From contig NC_083388.1 of the NCBI RefSeq assembly GCF_031755915.1, forward strand, positions 3,851,501-3,915,500: a stretch of 64,000 nucleotides of DNA. The letters are read 5' to 3'. Below, in pieces: positions 24,536-37,947 of this stretch. The notes below the pieces were generated by a model that was given only the letters and a program-made list of their open reading frames with translations, was not told where the DNA came from and did not search any database. The stretch comes from Ziziphus jujuba. Lineage: Eukaryota > Streptophyta > Magnoliopsida > Rosales > Rhamnaceae. A program made the position numbers and the translations under genes. Numbering within the stretch: position 1 is the stretch's first letter; each line of letters opens with the position of its first letter.

Positions 24536-27500
24536 CTTTTTTTTAAATATTATACATTTCCAATTTATTAATGTAGATGCACATAAAGAAAAATAAAAAT
24601 AATTAATCAAGTTAGATTCAAATAAGTTAGATTCAAATAAGGTCTATTTTATTTTAATAAAGTCAAATTTAATCTTAATAACCATTAGATCTTATTAAGA
24701 ATTAAAATTTAAAATTTTAAAAATAATTAACTATATATTTAATAACATACTAACATCTTATTTAGAAAAAATGAATTCTATTGAATTCGATAATTAATAA
24801 ATATAATTAATTTTAAATTTTAACTTTTAATAAAATTTAAAAAAAAAAAAGCAAATCTCATATTAAATCTTATATTAAAAATCTTATTTTACCGTGGTTG
24901 TTAATTAATCTATTGCAAGGTTTATTGATAAAGTAAATATACATATTTCTTAGTTGCATTATGCATGTGCGATGGCAATGACTAATCAGTTGCTTAAAGC
25001 CCTCTAAGGAAAAAGTGAAAAAATAAAAATAAATTTGCTTTAAAGTGCATTTTTAGTTTAAAAAAAAAAGGCAAAATATATATTTATTACCGTGACACTG
25101 ACCTTATGCATAACTAAAATTAAAACACATGCCAAAAATAAAAAGAAGAATAACCTTAAGTACAGAGGTAACATGCATATGTGTACGTTTCAATAAATAA
25201 ATCTGTACTCTTTGTCATATATGGTTTGCATTTACATATACATAGAAAAATTTATTGGGAAAATAGTTATCCGAGTTTTATTTTACCATCTTTCATTCCA
25301 TTTATTAATTTACAAAATTTACGAAAGGGATTCTGTTGCATTTTCTTTTTCTTTTTCTTTTTTTTGGGGGGGGGGGGGTGAATACGTTTGCATAATCTTT
25401 TAGGTTGCTAATTTTCTACAAAATAAAAGTTGGATTAATTCCAATTAATTTAATTGGCAAGAGTAAATATATATTTATATATTATAAGCATGGATGAAAT
25501 CCAAAAATATTTTTTCTAGACTATCCGGTACTGAAAACAATTATACAAACCACCACTAATAGTTTTTAATATATAAATTGGGCAGCAGAGAGAGAAGATG
25601 GTTTTTTATTATATTATATATAATTGTTTTAAAAAAATGGCTCTAACTTTATTAGTCCACCTTTTTTTTCTAAATTCTTAGCGAAGACCTTGTTATCTCT
25701 GTCGAAGTCTTTGTTATGATATTTGTCTTACCAACAAGCGTTAATTAATGAAGAGCTACAATTAGTTTTTTTTTTTAAATATAGGGCATCAACAATTAGG
25801 ATTTTATTACGTACTTTGGCTTCAAATTGCCTTTTAAATAAACAATTTATGTTTCGTGATGGTGATCTAACCAATCACCTATTGGAATAAGGATCTAAAC
25901 AAAGGGAAAGGTACGATTTTGGTGTGGACCAAGCAATATACACGAACCCCAACCCTCCTAAAAATAAAATAAAGTAATCGTAATCTATATGCAATCATTT
26001 AATTTTTTTGGCCAATGTACAATCATTCACTTGCATATTCATATTCTTCAAAAAAGGGAAAAAAAAAGAAAAAACAAAAAAAAAAACATGTACATATAAT
26101 GTCGGTGGTCGACACTTCTGACTTATGAGCAGTTAAAAAACTTTTTTATTTTTTTTATTTTTCTTTGTTGACTTTTTAATTATTCTTATAAATATAATCA
26201 AAATGCATGATATTTTTTACCGATCAATGTAATTAATTTATTAAATAAGATGGATTTAGTTCATTATAGGTTCGAGATATTAAAAATAAATTGAGGGAAT
26301 TATTATAAATAATTAAAAAATATAAAGAACATGAATGGTCAAGAAATCAAATGAAAGGAGTAGAATATTAATATTAAAGATTTTTGTTTTTTTCGAAAGG
26401 AATATAATTAAATGAATATAAATGGATTTGGAAACTTGGACCATCTATAAATCTAACTAAAATGAATGCCAATGAAAATTTTAAAATTCAACAAACGTTT
26501 TTTTTCTTTTTTTTTTTTTGGGAAAGGTTACAAATTAGTATGTTGCTTTGTAACTGCTTATTAGTTAGTGCAAGATCCCATTAAATATTTTCTAGATGAT
26601 TATTGCCCAAAAAAAAAAAACAAAAAAAATCTAGATGATAAATGTCACATGTTTATAAGATCACATGCTTATAACCTCTAAAAAATTACTTACCTAAAAT
26701 AAAAAATATTTAATCATTTATATACTCTTTTGATATGTAAAATACATAGAAGAAAGTTGATTAATACGTATACAAAATATGTATATATATATATATATAT
26801 GTCGTTATAGATGAGAAGACTATAATTTCCAAATAAAAGTCAACCAAAAATGTGTATGACTTCGTATAAAGAAATAAATTAATCCGAGGAAGGAGAAAAG
26901 GACGGAGAGAAATTAAAGAATACAAAGTGGTTTTGTTTTGTTTCGTTTCGTTGAAATTAATTGAAAAAATCACTCCGCCTATAAAGCCAGTCCTTAAGGT
27001 TTGGGAAGGTGTCTCTCTCCGTTATCTCTGCCACATAATGTTCTTCTTAATTTGGATGTAACCCCCCAAACTATTAACTTATTGCCTTTCAATTCACGAA
27101 TTTTTTTTTTTTTTTATTTCTATCTATTTGTCCTTTTCCTCTTTTTTTGTGTACTTAAATTTCCAAATAACTTGCTGAAATCTTTGATTCCCATGCCCGC
27201 CCAGTTTTTTTGTATTCAATTTTCACTTTCTCAATCAACATTTGATTAAATTCCGCATATTACTCCACCTACCTTTTTCTGTTTCTTTCATATAGATTTT
27301 CAACGTCTTTGGAATTTATAAGCTTCATATAAGATTTCCTACCAAAAAGTTAAATCTTTTTTTTTTTTTCTTTTTCTTTCTTTCAGTTTTTTTCTTTGGT
27401 ACAAAATCTTCTTTTTTCCAAACAGTCAAGCTCTGTAGAATCAGTTAGCGACAGTTATACGGTACGAAGTTGGTTTCATATCAAAATAATAAAAATAAAT

Positions 27501-29795
27501 AAATGTCATTTTTTTTTTTCCTTTGTTGCAATGTTAGAAGAAAGTATGAAATAATCAATAAATCCTTTTTTTTATTTTTTTGACAATAATTCTGATTTAG
27601 AATCTTAATGTTCTCAATATATATATGTATATATTATCTAACATTTAAATAAAATAAATGTATTTAAAAATACTGAGAGCATGCTACTAAACCATCCTTA
27701 CTATATATATATATATATATATATATCCCTTTGACACAATGTTAAAACAAAAACAAAAAACAAGTTAATAGTTAATAGTTAATAGTGAGGGTCTCATATA
27801 CAACAAAATCTAAAACAAAGACCACTTTGACACAATGTTAAAACAAAAACCAAAAACAAAAGAAAAAATCAGAACGGAAATTAAAATACGGGTTTTTTTT
27901 TCTTGTAATGATCCAAAATAATTATTTTCTTGTATTGTTGTGGGAGGAATATAGATGTTATATACAGACAATATGGAGTATTACCGTTGAAAATGGATGA
28001 TGTTGGAAGGAACAGAAATGGAATGGGCATAATTGGACCGTTACAAGCTCCATTTTGGGTTTGTTTGCAAATGTGAAAGGGACCCGATTATAAATAATGA
28101 CAATGTTAGGGACCCAGGATAGGTAAATACTTGGATGCCGAGAGTAAACTAGGCACGAGTTAAGAGCTGGCCAAATCCAATGACCAAAGTACCCTTGTTT
28201 GATGCTAATGTGGTGGCTCCAATTATTCCAAGTACAGTGCAGAAATGGTTTTTTATTTTTTATTTTTCCAATTTTATATATATATATATATATATTTTCT
28301 ATTATGTAATATATGACATGATTTTCCAGAAAACAAAAATACATTTATATATGTGTGACATGATTTCGGAAAATCATTGGCAATGAATTTATAATTATTT
28401 CAAACCAATAATTGGTGCCAGAGAAAAAAAATCATTACATTTTGATATATACTTCATAAATTTATTTCATTATGTCTATGTACCTTTTTCGAGAAAAAAA
28501 AATTTTACCTGAAGAATTTAAACGTCAAATATGAAAGGAAAATATGTAGTTATCGGTGATGAATTAAAAATCATGAAAGTAAATTTTGTATAATAAAAAA
28601 AAAACTAAATGGAAAAATCAGCATCCATTTTACATAATTGGAGCATTTAATTATTCTTAAAATGCTTTTTTGTTACAAATTAAGCAAGTTAGATGAGGAA
28701 AATCAACCATTGACATTATAGCCTATATTTAGCACCATCTAAAGAATAATAAAATGGTGGTATAAACTAGCATTTTTTATTTTTGCATAAGTCCACATAT
28801 ATTTTTAGATAAGAATTACGTACATTATTTATTTTGGATTTTTTTTTTTGACAATTGATTTATTTATTTATTTTCGATATTGGTAAGTTGGTTGATGGGA
28901 ATAAAATATAGTATATAATCAAATATTATACATTATAGTTTAGTTAAGCGTGCTGAAAGCCTAGAGCCTTGTGTCAACTCACACGGCAAACTCGCTAATA
29001 TGTTGTATACATTTTCAAGGTTAATTATAGCTTTAAATACAAGTATAAAATTGTTTAAAAAAATAAATAAATCAGACAATTTTCAATCCACTCGAAGGTC
29101 CCAAACAAAAAAGAACACTCCAGTCAAAAGTAATTTGGGATGCATTGAATGGTGTTTGAAACTTAAACCGATTAAAAATTATTAAAAGTGATAGAAATTG
29201 ATTTGGTGAAAAACTCAAAATAAAAAAGTTAATTGAATTAAACTTTGTAAATATTTCATAAAGTTCTATACATTTGATGGTTTATTTAATTTCATTGTTT
29301 GTACTGTATTTGATTTTCCAAAAGTTTTCAATTTTTAAATGTAAACCGTGTCCATTTGGTACTTATATTCATCACCATTTTCCACATAGAATGTATTATA
29401 TTAATAATACAACAAGTAGCTTACTTAGGAATTCACTATTCGAAAAAAATAATAATAATAGTAATTAAAGTACCATTAGAAGAAAGATTGACCAATTAAC
29501 CCACAATTAGACATCCACGTGAAATGATACAAAGAAAATTGGGGCTTTTTTTTTTTTAATTTATCATAAAATCTAAATAAAGTCGTTAATCTACCTAGTT
29601 TAGTCACCATTTTGCTAATAAAATTGAATAAATTTTACAAAAACGTTTTTTTCAAAAATAATAATAACAATAATAATTAAAAAAAAAATTGAGCAAACCT
29701 TATCATTTTGATGAAATCTCTGCAAAATGCAAAAGAGAAGGTGATATCACGTTAGAAGATGAGGATAATGTGCCAAAAAGCCAAGACATGGTTAA
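24536..29795. other. Intergenic, ~5 kb, strongly AT-rich
   Basis: No gene recognised. It contains (TA)n tracts (for example 26790-26801 and 27701-27726), a G run near 25367-25378, and a ~95-bp spaced direct duplication of tttgacacaatgttaaaac (starts near 27731 and 27826). Open frames such as minus 27958-28344 are low-complexity and look spurious. Confidence 0.6.
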
Positions 29796-29803
29796 CCTAC
29801 ACA

Positions 29804-30930
29804 CAGGGGTGGACACGGATTGGGTTGGTTCGGTTTTGGACCGAAATACAACCCAATCCATACATATCGATTTTTCTAATTTACAATCCAAACCAAACCA
29901 TTGAGGTATTAAATCCAAACCAAACCAAACCATTTATGATCGGTTTGGTTTGGATTGGTTGATCGGTTTGAAACTTACTAATTTATAAATATATAATACA
30001 AATAAAAATTTTTCCAAATATAAAATATAAATAATAAATTATAATTATCCAAACATAAAATACAATTAGAATAATACAACATAGTCTACAATGGAAAATA
30101 AAAGAAGAAAATGTAGCAAATGATACACATCATGCACTTATTAAATAGCAAACATTAATGTCATCATCTCACTCCTATAAAATCAAATTAAAATTGTTAG
30201 AACAAATAATGTAAAATAATACATTCGTCAAAATTCATTCACTCAAAAATCAATGCATAATTCTTTTTTTTTTTTAACTTTAAAACTTTGGTAAATCATA
30301 AATCAATCAACGTTGACAGGTTCACTAATTTTAGTTGATTCTGTAAGCTCTACAAAGATCAAAACAATAAAATTAGCAATAAATTATATTTAAACATTTA
30401 TATATATATATATATATAAGTAACAATTGTATACAATATATGTAGATATATATATGATGGGGATGTAAAAAAAATATATATATTATGGTGATGGTGATGG
30501 ACTAGTGGTGGGCGGCAACAAAGGTAAATGTTTAGTTTAGCGTTACAACTTACAATTTGATTTAGGATTTGAGATATAGGGATATAAAAGAAAAAAAAAA
30601 TATATATATATATATATATTAAAAATCAATATATAAAAATGGAAAAAAAAATTAAATACTAATATATAAAAATGAAAAAAATATTCTAAAATTAATATAT
30701 AAAAATGAAAAAAATAAAAATATATAATTTTTTAGTTAAATAATATATTATTTGGATTGGATTGGATTGGATTGGATTTATATTTCCAATCCATAACCAA
30801 TCCAATCCATACAATTTATAATATTTTGAACCCAATCCAATCCAATTGATGTAAAAATCCAATCCAAACCGTTAAAAATAGATTGGATTGGGCGGATTGA
30901 ACGGGTTGGATTGGATTTTGCCCACCCCTA
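29804..30930. mobile_element. Non-autonomous hAT element (MITE-like), 1.13 kb
   Basis: The element starts caggggtgg and ends ccaccccta, imperfect terminal inverted repeats of the hAT type. It is flanked by an exact 8-bp target duplication, cctacaca at 29796-29803 and 30931-30938, the size made by hAT transposases. Subterminal regions are packed with inverted ttggattgg/ccaatccaa and ggtttggttt/aaaccaaacc motifs. The AT-rich middle has no transposase frame, so it must have been mobilised in trans. Confidence 0.88.
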
Positions 30931-30938
30931 CCTACACA

Positions 30939-33820
30939 TCACCAACTCACAATTTTGAGTTTATACTCCCCTTACCTGTGGAACCTACCTACCCTTCGAA
31001 AAAGCTCACGTTTTGCTTTCCTAATTTACATGATCACAAAATAAAAACTTTATTAATTGGTCTTTTTTCCCCAAAATAAAAAATAAAAAAAGGAAAATAA
31101 AATATTAATTTTTTTCTTTTTGGGTAAATTAAGGTTAAAAAAAAAAAAAAAGGGAACGAAAGAAAAACAAATTTTAGGAGAAAAGGAAGTATCAGAGAAT
31201 TTTCCTTTAGTAATATACAGGGAATTTTCCTTTAGTAATATATATATGTAATATATATAATATATATTTGTTTTATTTTTTTTATAAGAAAGACCTAGAA
31301 ATGGTGTATGTGTTTCTTGTACACAAAGTCATAGTTTGTTTTTTTTTTTTTCCCCTCAAAAAAATGGTAATAATAATAGTATGATTGATTTTGATATAAT
31401 ATTTATATATTGATTTATAGAGTAGGCAGTGGCATGAAGCTTCTTTGAATACTTTTATGAGCTTTCCTTTTCAGAACAAGTCACGACACTCTACCTTACA
31501 ACCGACGATGTATATATAAAAACCATGCTTTTTATTAATTGTTTCACTTTGGATTCCTTTTCTTTTTCCTCCCACATCTCTTTTCCTTTACTTTTAAATT
31601 TTTTGGCTCTTTATATATATGGCTTTGTCATATAATTGAAACAAATTTTGAATAATATTTGCTATTCGAATAAAGGATGTATTCACGGGATCTTTAACTA
31701 GTCAAAGTAATTAACTTCCCTTCCATTAATTGAATGTAATTTGCATCATGAAAAAGAACCACTAACACATATATACATACATATTTGTTGTGTATGTATG
31801 TTAGTATGCATGTATGCATATATACATAAGTGCTTGATGATGCATGTCGTGGGTCTACAAATTAAGTATGACACATGCATGGATTACATTTAGATACTCA
31901 TGGTCATGGTAATTAAATTAAATGGAAGAAATTGAAAGAAAACCAATTTAGTAGAAAAAGTGAAAAAAAGACAAAAAGAAATTGTTGATTAGATATGAAG
32001 GAAAAGATAAGAAAAAAAGACCAAGTAAAAACTATATTAATTTGTAGTGTTTATATATTAGGTAGTCTGTATATATTTTTCCCACGTGCTTTTTGGACGT
32101 TTGAAGCAATTGTCGGCTATACTTATTGTTCTTAGCTGCATAGTTAGGTGAATTGTCTTTCATCGTCTTGCCAAATTCCATGCAGTATATATATAATATA
32201 TATATATATATATAATTGCCGAACCACAAATGAAAATGTCTTTTTTTTTTAATTTATTGAAATATAAATTAAATAATTCCCATGTAAACTGCCAAATATA
32301 TGAGAAAGAAAACTTGATTAGGTAGTGCCTTGATGTTTTTTTCAAGCTCTGAAAACTTTATGGACCAAAATTGAATTTGGCCGAAGAACGATTAGCACCT
32401 AATTAAAAGATCCTAATCGATTAGTCTATTTTGTAAATGGTCAATGGCCGATAGATAAATGCTAAATCGTATTTAAATCCAAACATTATTTGATTTTATA
32501 TGTTGAATTAATCAATAATTTTAAAAATAATAATAATTCAGAACTTATCAGAGAAAATTATTCGGTCCCACCAACTGATCATCGAGGGTGTTAACCTGTT
32601 CTTATCTAGTGGTAATCAGCAAAATTAGTTTATACATGGAATTAGGCTTGGGAAGTTGATATATTCAAAACCTAATACTAAGGTTTTAAGGATTTTGATA
32701 TTATGTAGCCATTTTATATAATTTAGAAGTCATCACTTGTCCAAATCTACTGGCTAGATTCCATTGATTCGTTCCCAAAGTCAAGCACTTACGTCAACCG
32801 AGCTAAACAAAAATGGAAAATGGAAGCACAAGAGTTGTAAGTTGGAATGAACCCTGTACAGAAAAAATAAATGAATAAATAATTGAAAACAATTTAAGGT
32901 TTTTTAGAATATATAAATGTTATTCCACTGAAGTTGTTTGTTAAAGTATGTAAAATTAAGGTTAATTCACCATCTAAAATATATATAGATATTTTTCAAA
33001 AAAATTATTGTATTTAGCAGGATATCATAGTCATAAAAGTTTAAATTTTTACATGCTCAGTCTCCTAAAAAACCCACTAATTATTCAGTGTTTAAAGCTG
33101 CATCAAATAGCAGTATAAATATCTAAATAATTTTATCTAAAAAGTGAAAAATTCATTTAAATTTTTCAATTTTGTTTTAATTACAGTTAAATTTTTATTT
33201 CTGAAAAATCATACTCAAAATTCATTAGTAAGTTTTTTCAATTAATTTTTATAATTAAAAATTATAAAAATAATTATAACTAAATTGAAAAAGCTGAAAT
33301 GAAATTTACCTAAAAATATATATATATATATATATATAAAAGAGAGAATAAATAGTAGCCTGATGGACATAGGACTAGACCTAACAAAAGTCATCTCTAA
33401 TAGTATGCAAATTGTGTGTGTATATTCTAATTGTAAATATATATTTGTATAATTTCTTTTAGATGCAAACTAGCAAGCCCAAAAGAAAATTCTAATTTCC
33501 AACAACTTCTTTCAACTCAAGATTCTCAACACTCCATGTTTTTCCTTATGATTTGTTTTATACTGTTGATGAAGCTTGTTATTTTTAATTTTATAATTTG
33601 TTTGAAAATTTCTTTCTTCTTCTCGTTGTTAATATAATATAGTCAATAAATTTATGTCATGATTGCATTTGCATAATGGATAAAATCATTTGAATAAGCA
33701 TGTACAAACTTTTGAGGCAATCTTACTCAAGATTTGCCTAGAGACAAGAAGTCACAATTCTCTAGTGCATATATAGATGCATATAAAATTCATTTGCCTT
33801 CTTTTTTCAACAATACACAC

Positions 33821-33855
<35 letters not shown>

Positions 33856-34849
33856 TATAGATATGCCACTATTTTTTTCTTTGTTGTTTCCTCCTCCTCC
33901 TTTTTTATTTTTTCAAAATTTTTTTCTTTTCTTTGGGGCATCTTTTGGATCATTCAAGGTCCTTTTTCCTTCACTTTTATTTATTCCCCACATTTTCTGA
34001 ACTTGTATGTTTTAATAGTGCTTTCTCTTTATCACGAGAGACATGGAAAATTAGGCTTTTAAAAATCCTTCTTTATCCCCAAATCGTCCTTTGATGTAGC
34101 CACAAAGGGTACGAAGAATCCACCATTATCCTTTTTTTTTTATGTTTCATTTCTACTTCAGGTCTCTTTATTTCTTGACTGCTTTTGATAGCCTTCTCTC
34201 TATAGCCCAACTTTTCTTTTCTTTTTCTTCAATCTGTTAATTGGAAATTAATTTCCTCCCATTTTGATTGATTAGCAGCCAATTTTGCTTTTTCTTTGTT
34301 TCCACGTAAAGCAGATGCTTCCATACACCATAATCCAAGCAAAAGCACTTTCATTAATTTTAATTTCCACTACCATCACAAATATATATCTTTTTGTCCA
34401 TGATTCATGCTAAATTGGGTTGGCGCCAAAGTCCAACTATGTCCAAAATATCTCTTTGAGCCCAGTAAACAATATCCTACCTATGGATCTGCATTTCCAA
34501 TGTTCCCACTACAGAAAGTTTCTCTGTTTTCTTAATATCTAGATTAAATATAGGTTCTGTTGGTCATTTTCATTCAAAAAGAAAAAAAAGTTATTAAACG
34601 TTTATTGCATTATGATATTGAATAAATCATTTCCTATTTCCCTACTATTTAATTTTGCCTTCTTTTTCAACCTTTTGTTTTCTTCGTGGGTAACCAAAAG
34701 GGAAATTTTGAATTCCGAAGGACTCAATAGTAGAGCACCTAATAATGGCCTATAAGCTATGGGCATCAACATCTAGAGGGTTACTACTAATTCTATCCCA
34801 TTTGTTGTCTCAGGCTAAACATCACATTATCAACACGTTTAGATGGAAT
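30939..34849. other. Intergenic, ~3.9 kb
   Basis: AT-rich DNA with a short tandem duplication of gaattttcctttagtaatat (starts near 31197 and 31221) and with (TA)n/(AC)n runs near 33822-33856. No coding similarity recognised. Confidence 0.6.
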
Positions 34850-35190
34850 ATGTCCCATGTTTTTACAAGTTATGTCAAATAGACAACAAAGAGCGGCTTT
34901 CTTTTCTTTCTTTCTTTCTTTCTTTCTTTTTTGGTAACTTTTGTACCATGTGGTGCAGAAATTTTCAATAAACCATGCCAAAATACTTTATGGATGTGAA
35001 TATATCTGTACACAGAAAAAAAGAAATCCAATAATTGAACCTCATTCACAAAAATTTGGACCTTTCAAATTACTCTGAAATTTTTTCAAGAACAGGCTTT
35101 CTACAGCAATATTTTGAGTCCTTGATCCTAACGATTGAACAAAGTAAATAAGTGATTAATCATGATTTGCTTTGAGATAGGCAAATGCTG
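34850..35190 (-). repeat. Paralogous copy of the BED-gene 3' flank
   Basis: Aligned by eye with 37457-37490 plus 37690-37975, on the same strand. Shared blocks include tgtcaaatagacaacaaaga, accatgtggtgcaga, ttgaacctcattcacaaaa and gagtccttgatcc, ending in atcatgatttgc. In the right-hand copy this is the 3' flank and stop region of the BED/hAT-derived gene. Here no coding part follows, so only the tail of a duplicate survives. A (CTTT)n microsatellite lies inside it at about 34900-34929. Confidence 0.75.
34900..34929. repeat. (CTTT)n microsatellite
   Basis: About six to seven tetranucleotide units, within the duplicated BED 3'-flank sequence. The right-hand copy has poly-T instead. Confidence 0.85.
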
Positions 35191-35464
35191 AAGCATAATA
35201 TTATTTCTTATATTATTATTATTATTATTCAAGTAATAAAATTATAAATTAAATAATTTTTACTCAAAATTTGATGGTTTTTTTAATTAAAAAAATGAAT
35301 CTAGGAGACTAGGACTAACCTTTTTTTTTTAATAAAAAATATATAGATATATATAATCCTGGTTAATTTTCCTTTAAAAAAAAATAAATAAATAAAAAAA
35401 ACCATAAGCATACTTCGTTATAGCACCTGTTCTCCCCACCCCTTCAGTGTTTTCCCGCCATTCA

Positions 35465-35794
35465 ATGTCGGCGCTCTGTGAAGCTTCTTCGAGATTTTCC
35501 GGGCATTCGCTGTCGGCGATTCGCCACGCCTGCAAGGTGGTCTTTTCGCCATTTTCAACCTTGCAAAGGAACAACTGCTGCAGCGAGAGTTCAACAGTAG
35601 GGCATTGAAGTCCCACTGTTAATCATGTAATTCCCTTGTCTCCTTTTCTAGTTTTGAGTTCAGTTCATTCAATTTTGAATGTAATTTTCATATTGTTGAA
35701 ATGGGTTAATGGAAATTTCATTTTTTTTTCTTTCTTTTTTTTTTTTGGGGTCTAATAGATAATTTGGATTGTTTTACTTTTATTAATAGTTGTT

Positions 35795-35834
<40 letters not shown>

Positions 35835-37063
35835 CCCTTTTTGCTACGTTATTTGGTTTTTCTCAAAGGTTAGAAATTTTGATATCTGCTTGTCCGGGAG
35901 CAAAAGTTTTGCTCGATTAGAACCATCTTCTGATCGTGCAAGAAACTGTGAAATCTGGAATGGAGCAGAGAAAAAGTTTGAACGGGTCAGCCAAGTTAGA
36001 GCAATGAGGCCTGGGATGGTTCTATTGAAACATTATATCACCTACGATGAGCAGGTACTTGTAGACCTCGTTGTTACATATATTTTGGCTAATAATAATC
36101 TGGGTTTAACAATTGTATACTATACTATGCATTGAGTATTTTATAGGCAAGATGTGAAATTGATCACAATAAGGTTGCTTTCTTTTTCACTTTGAGAAAT
36201 TGGCATTATCAGTTGAACATTATTGGCTCTTAATTGGTAACCATAACCATTATGTTATAGGACGTGGCAATTGCTACTAAACCTTGTGTAAATTGTAATC
36301 CCTAAGGTTTTCTTTTGGTTGTTTAATGTTACAGGTTGGAATCATAAGGAGTTGTCAGAAGCTTGGTCTTGGCCCTGGTGGATTTTATCAACTGGGAAAT
36401 CATGGTCACTACATCATGGCTCTTGGCTTGACTTGGGATCCTAAAAGACGAATGTATGAACTGTGGCGAACGGTTGATGGTACTAAGACACATGATATTC
36501 CTGAGGATTACAGTTTATTGGTTAAAAGATCAATCCAAGATGCTCATGCTCATCTTAAGAAGGATCTAAAAGGAACCAATCTGGAAGTGGAAGACGTACT
36601 TCCTTCAATGTCTCCAACTGTATGCATCGTCAACTTTTACACTACGCTTGCAACACTCGCTCTTCATCAGGTCTTTTACCCAACTGCACTGCTTGATACA
36701 TCGATGGTTAATTTTGTTGATTAGAATCTAGTAAATCATGTGCTTTTTGGTGCCTAAAAGTTGAGTTAACTTGTTTAGGATCGATCTGAAAGTAAAGGGA
36801 GTCTCCAGAATGGATTACTTATTGTCTCCTTTTCTCTTGGTGACTCTGCAGAATTCATCTCTGTGGATGTGCACAAGGTAAAGAAAGTTATATTGGAATC
36901 AGGGGATGCGTTGATGTTCGGTGGTAAATCAAGACATATACATCATGGTGTAAGTTCCATAATACCAAATTCTGCTCCTAAACAATTTTTAGAAGAATCT
37001 AGGCTTCGTCCAGGTCGTCTCAACTTAACCTTCAGGGAATTTCAGAAACTCTTCAACGTTTAG
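35465..37063 (+). CDS. AlkB-like 2-oxoglutarate/Fe(II) dioxygenase
   Basis: Four exons with GT-AG boundaries (35465-35596, 35869-36054, 36335-36670, 36779-37063) give 312 aa. This family uses Fe(II) and 2-oxoglutarate to oxidatively demethylate nucleic acids. The double-stranded beta-helix core is readable: CIVNFYTT then LHQD (the HxD iron ligands, split by intron 3), VSFSLGDSAEF, LESGDALMFGGKSRH, HHGVSSIIPNSAP (second His) and RPGRLNLTFR (2-oxoglutarate-binding Arg). It resembles the plant ALKBH1-like clade. Compared with relatives recalled, two loops are short: the DGAK region after GFYQ, and the YGDQRD segment after SAEF. The N terminus is also short. Exon 1 (Ser/Arg-rich, low acid) could be an organellar targeting peptide; its assignment is the least certain part. 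Confidence 0.82.
35790..35834. repeat. Poly-T tract in AlkB-like gene intron 1
   Basis: A run of roughly 35 T lies upstream of the exon 2 acceptor (ctcaaag/GTT). It may act as an exceptionally long polypyrimidine tract. Confidence 0.8.
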
Positions 37064-37456
37064 GACTTTTTAAAAATCTTTTTTGTTTTTTTTTTTTTTG
37101 TTTCCAGGGCTTTTAGTTTGTTTGTGATTACACTTGCCTAATATGTTGATGCTAATTTTCTACATTAGCATGGGGCAGAGAGCAATTATATGCTCTTTGC
37201 AGATGGAAGAAAAAACAAAAGGATAGATTTTTTTATTGCACTTGATTAAGTGAGGTTTATCCATAAATAGTTGATTTCCATTTGATTATAAGAAGACCAA
37301 ATGGCTAACACATGAATCAAAGGCAAGCCCTGACAAGTTGAGAACCAGAAAAAAGCTAATTCCCATTCATGTACTTGTATGCTTATGAGGCAAGTAAAAA
37401 TTATTTAACTATAATTTTATAACTTAAGAAAAGAATAAAAATGAACCTGAATAACA
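37064..37456. other. Convergent intergenic space
   Basis: 3' flank of the AlkB-like gene. No gene seen. Confidence 0.5.
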
Positions 37457-37527
37457 AATGTCAAATAGATAACAAAGAGATTTTTTTTTTTTTTTTCTCT
37501 GTTATATACTTTTTGAATAATATTATT

Positions 37528-37688
37528 TGTCACCAGTGATGACTATCACCATCCTACGTGGCAGTGGATCCATGTATATAAATGGATAAAAAAAGTTTAC
37601 ATAGTAGTGGGTTCCATGTATATATAAAAAGCTATTTTAACATCAAATCCACCGCCATATAGGATGGTGATACTTACCACCGGTGACA
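37528..37688. mobile_element. Small inverted-repeat MITE, 161 bp
   Basis: The left end is tgtcaccagtgatgactatc, continuing into accatcctacgtggcagtgg. The right end read in reverse complement is tgtcaccggtggtaagtatc, continuing into accatcctatatggcggtgg. The ends are thus ~45-bp imperfect inverted repeats around a short centre, a fold-back MITE. It interrupts sequence that is continuous in the paralogous 34.85-35.19 kb copy. A clear target duplication is not visible. Confidence 0.7.
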
Positions 37689-37947
37689 TATAGCAATGCT
37701 CATACTTTTTTCCCTGCCATGTGGTGCAGAGATCTTGAATTAAAAAAAAAAAAAAAATGCCAAATACATTATGAACCAGAGTAAATCTCTTCACAGAATG
37801 TCATCTTAGATTATAGAACAAAAGAAAAGCAACTGAACCTCATTTACAAAATTTGGACTTTTTAATTACACGAAAATTTTTCATGAACAAGCTTCTTCAG
37901 CAGTGTTGAGTCCTTGATCCAAACGATCGATTAAAGTTACTAAGTAA

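Noticed and set aside
27958..28344. Minus-strand 128-codon frame
   Set aside because: Composed of low-complexity AT-rich sequence including a (TA)n tract (YIYIYIYK). No domain, no splice context, and no paralogue in the window.
29689..29962. Overlapping short frames rich in NPNQT or KPNQ repeats
   Set aside because: They are produced by the aaccaaaccaatcc repeats at the left end of the hAT MITE.
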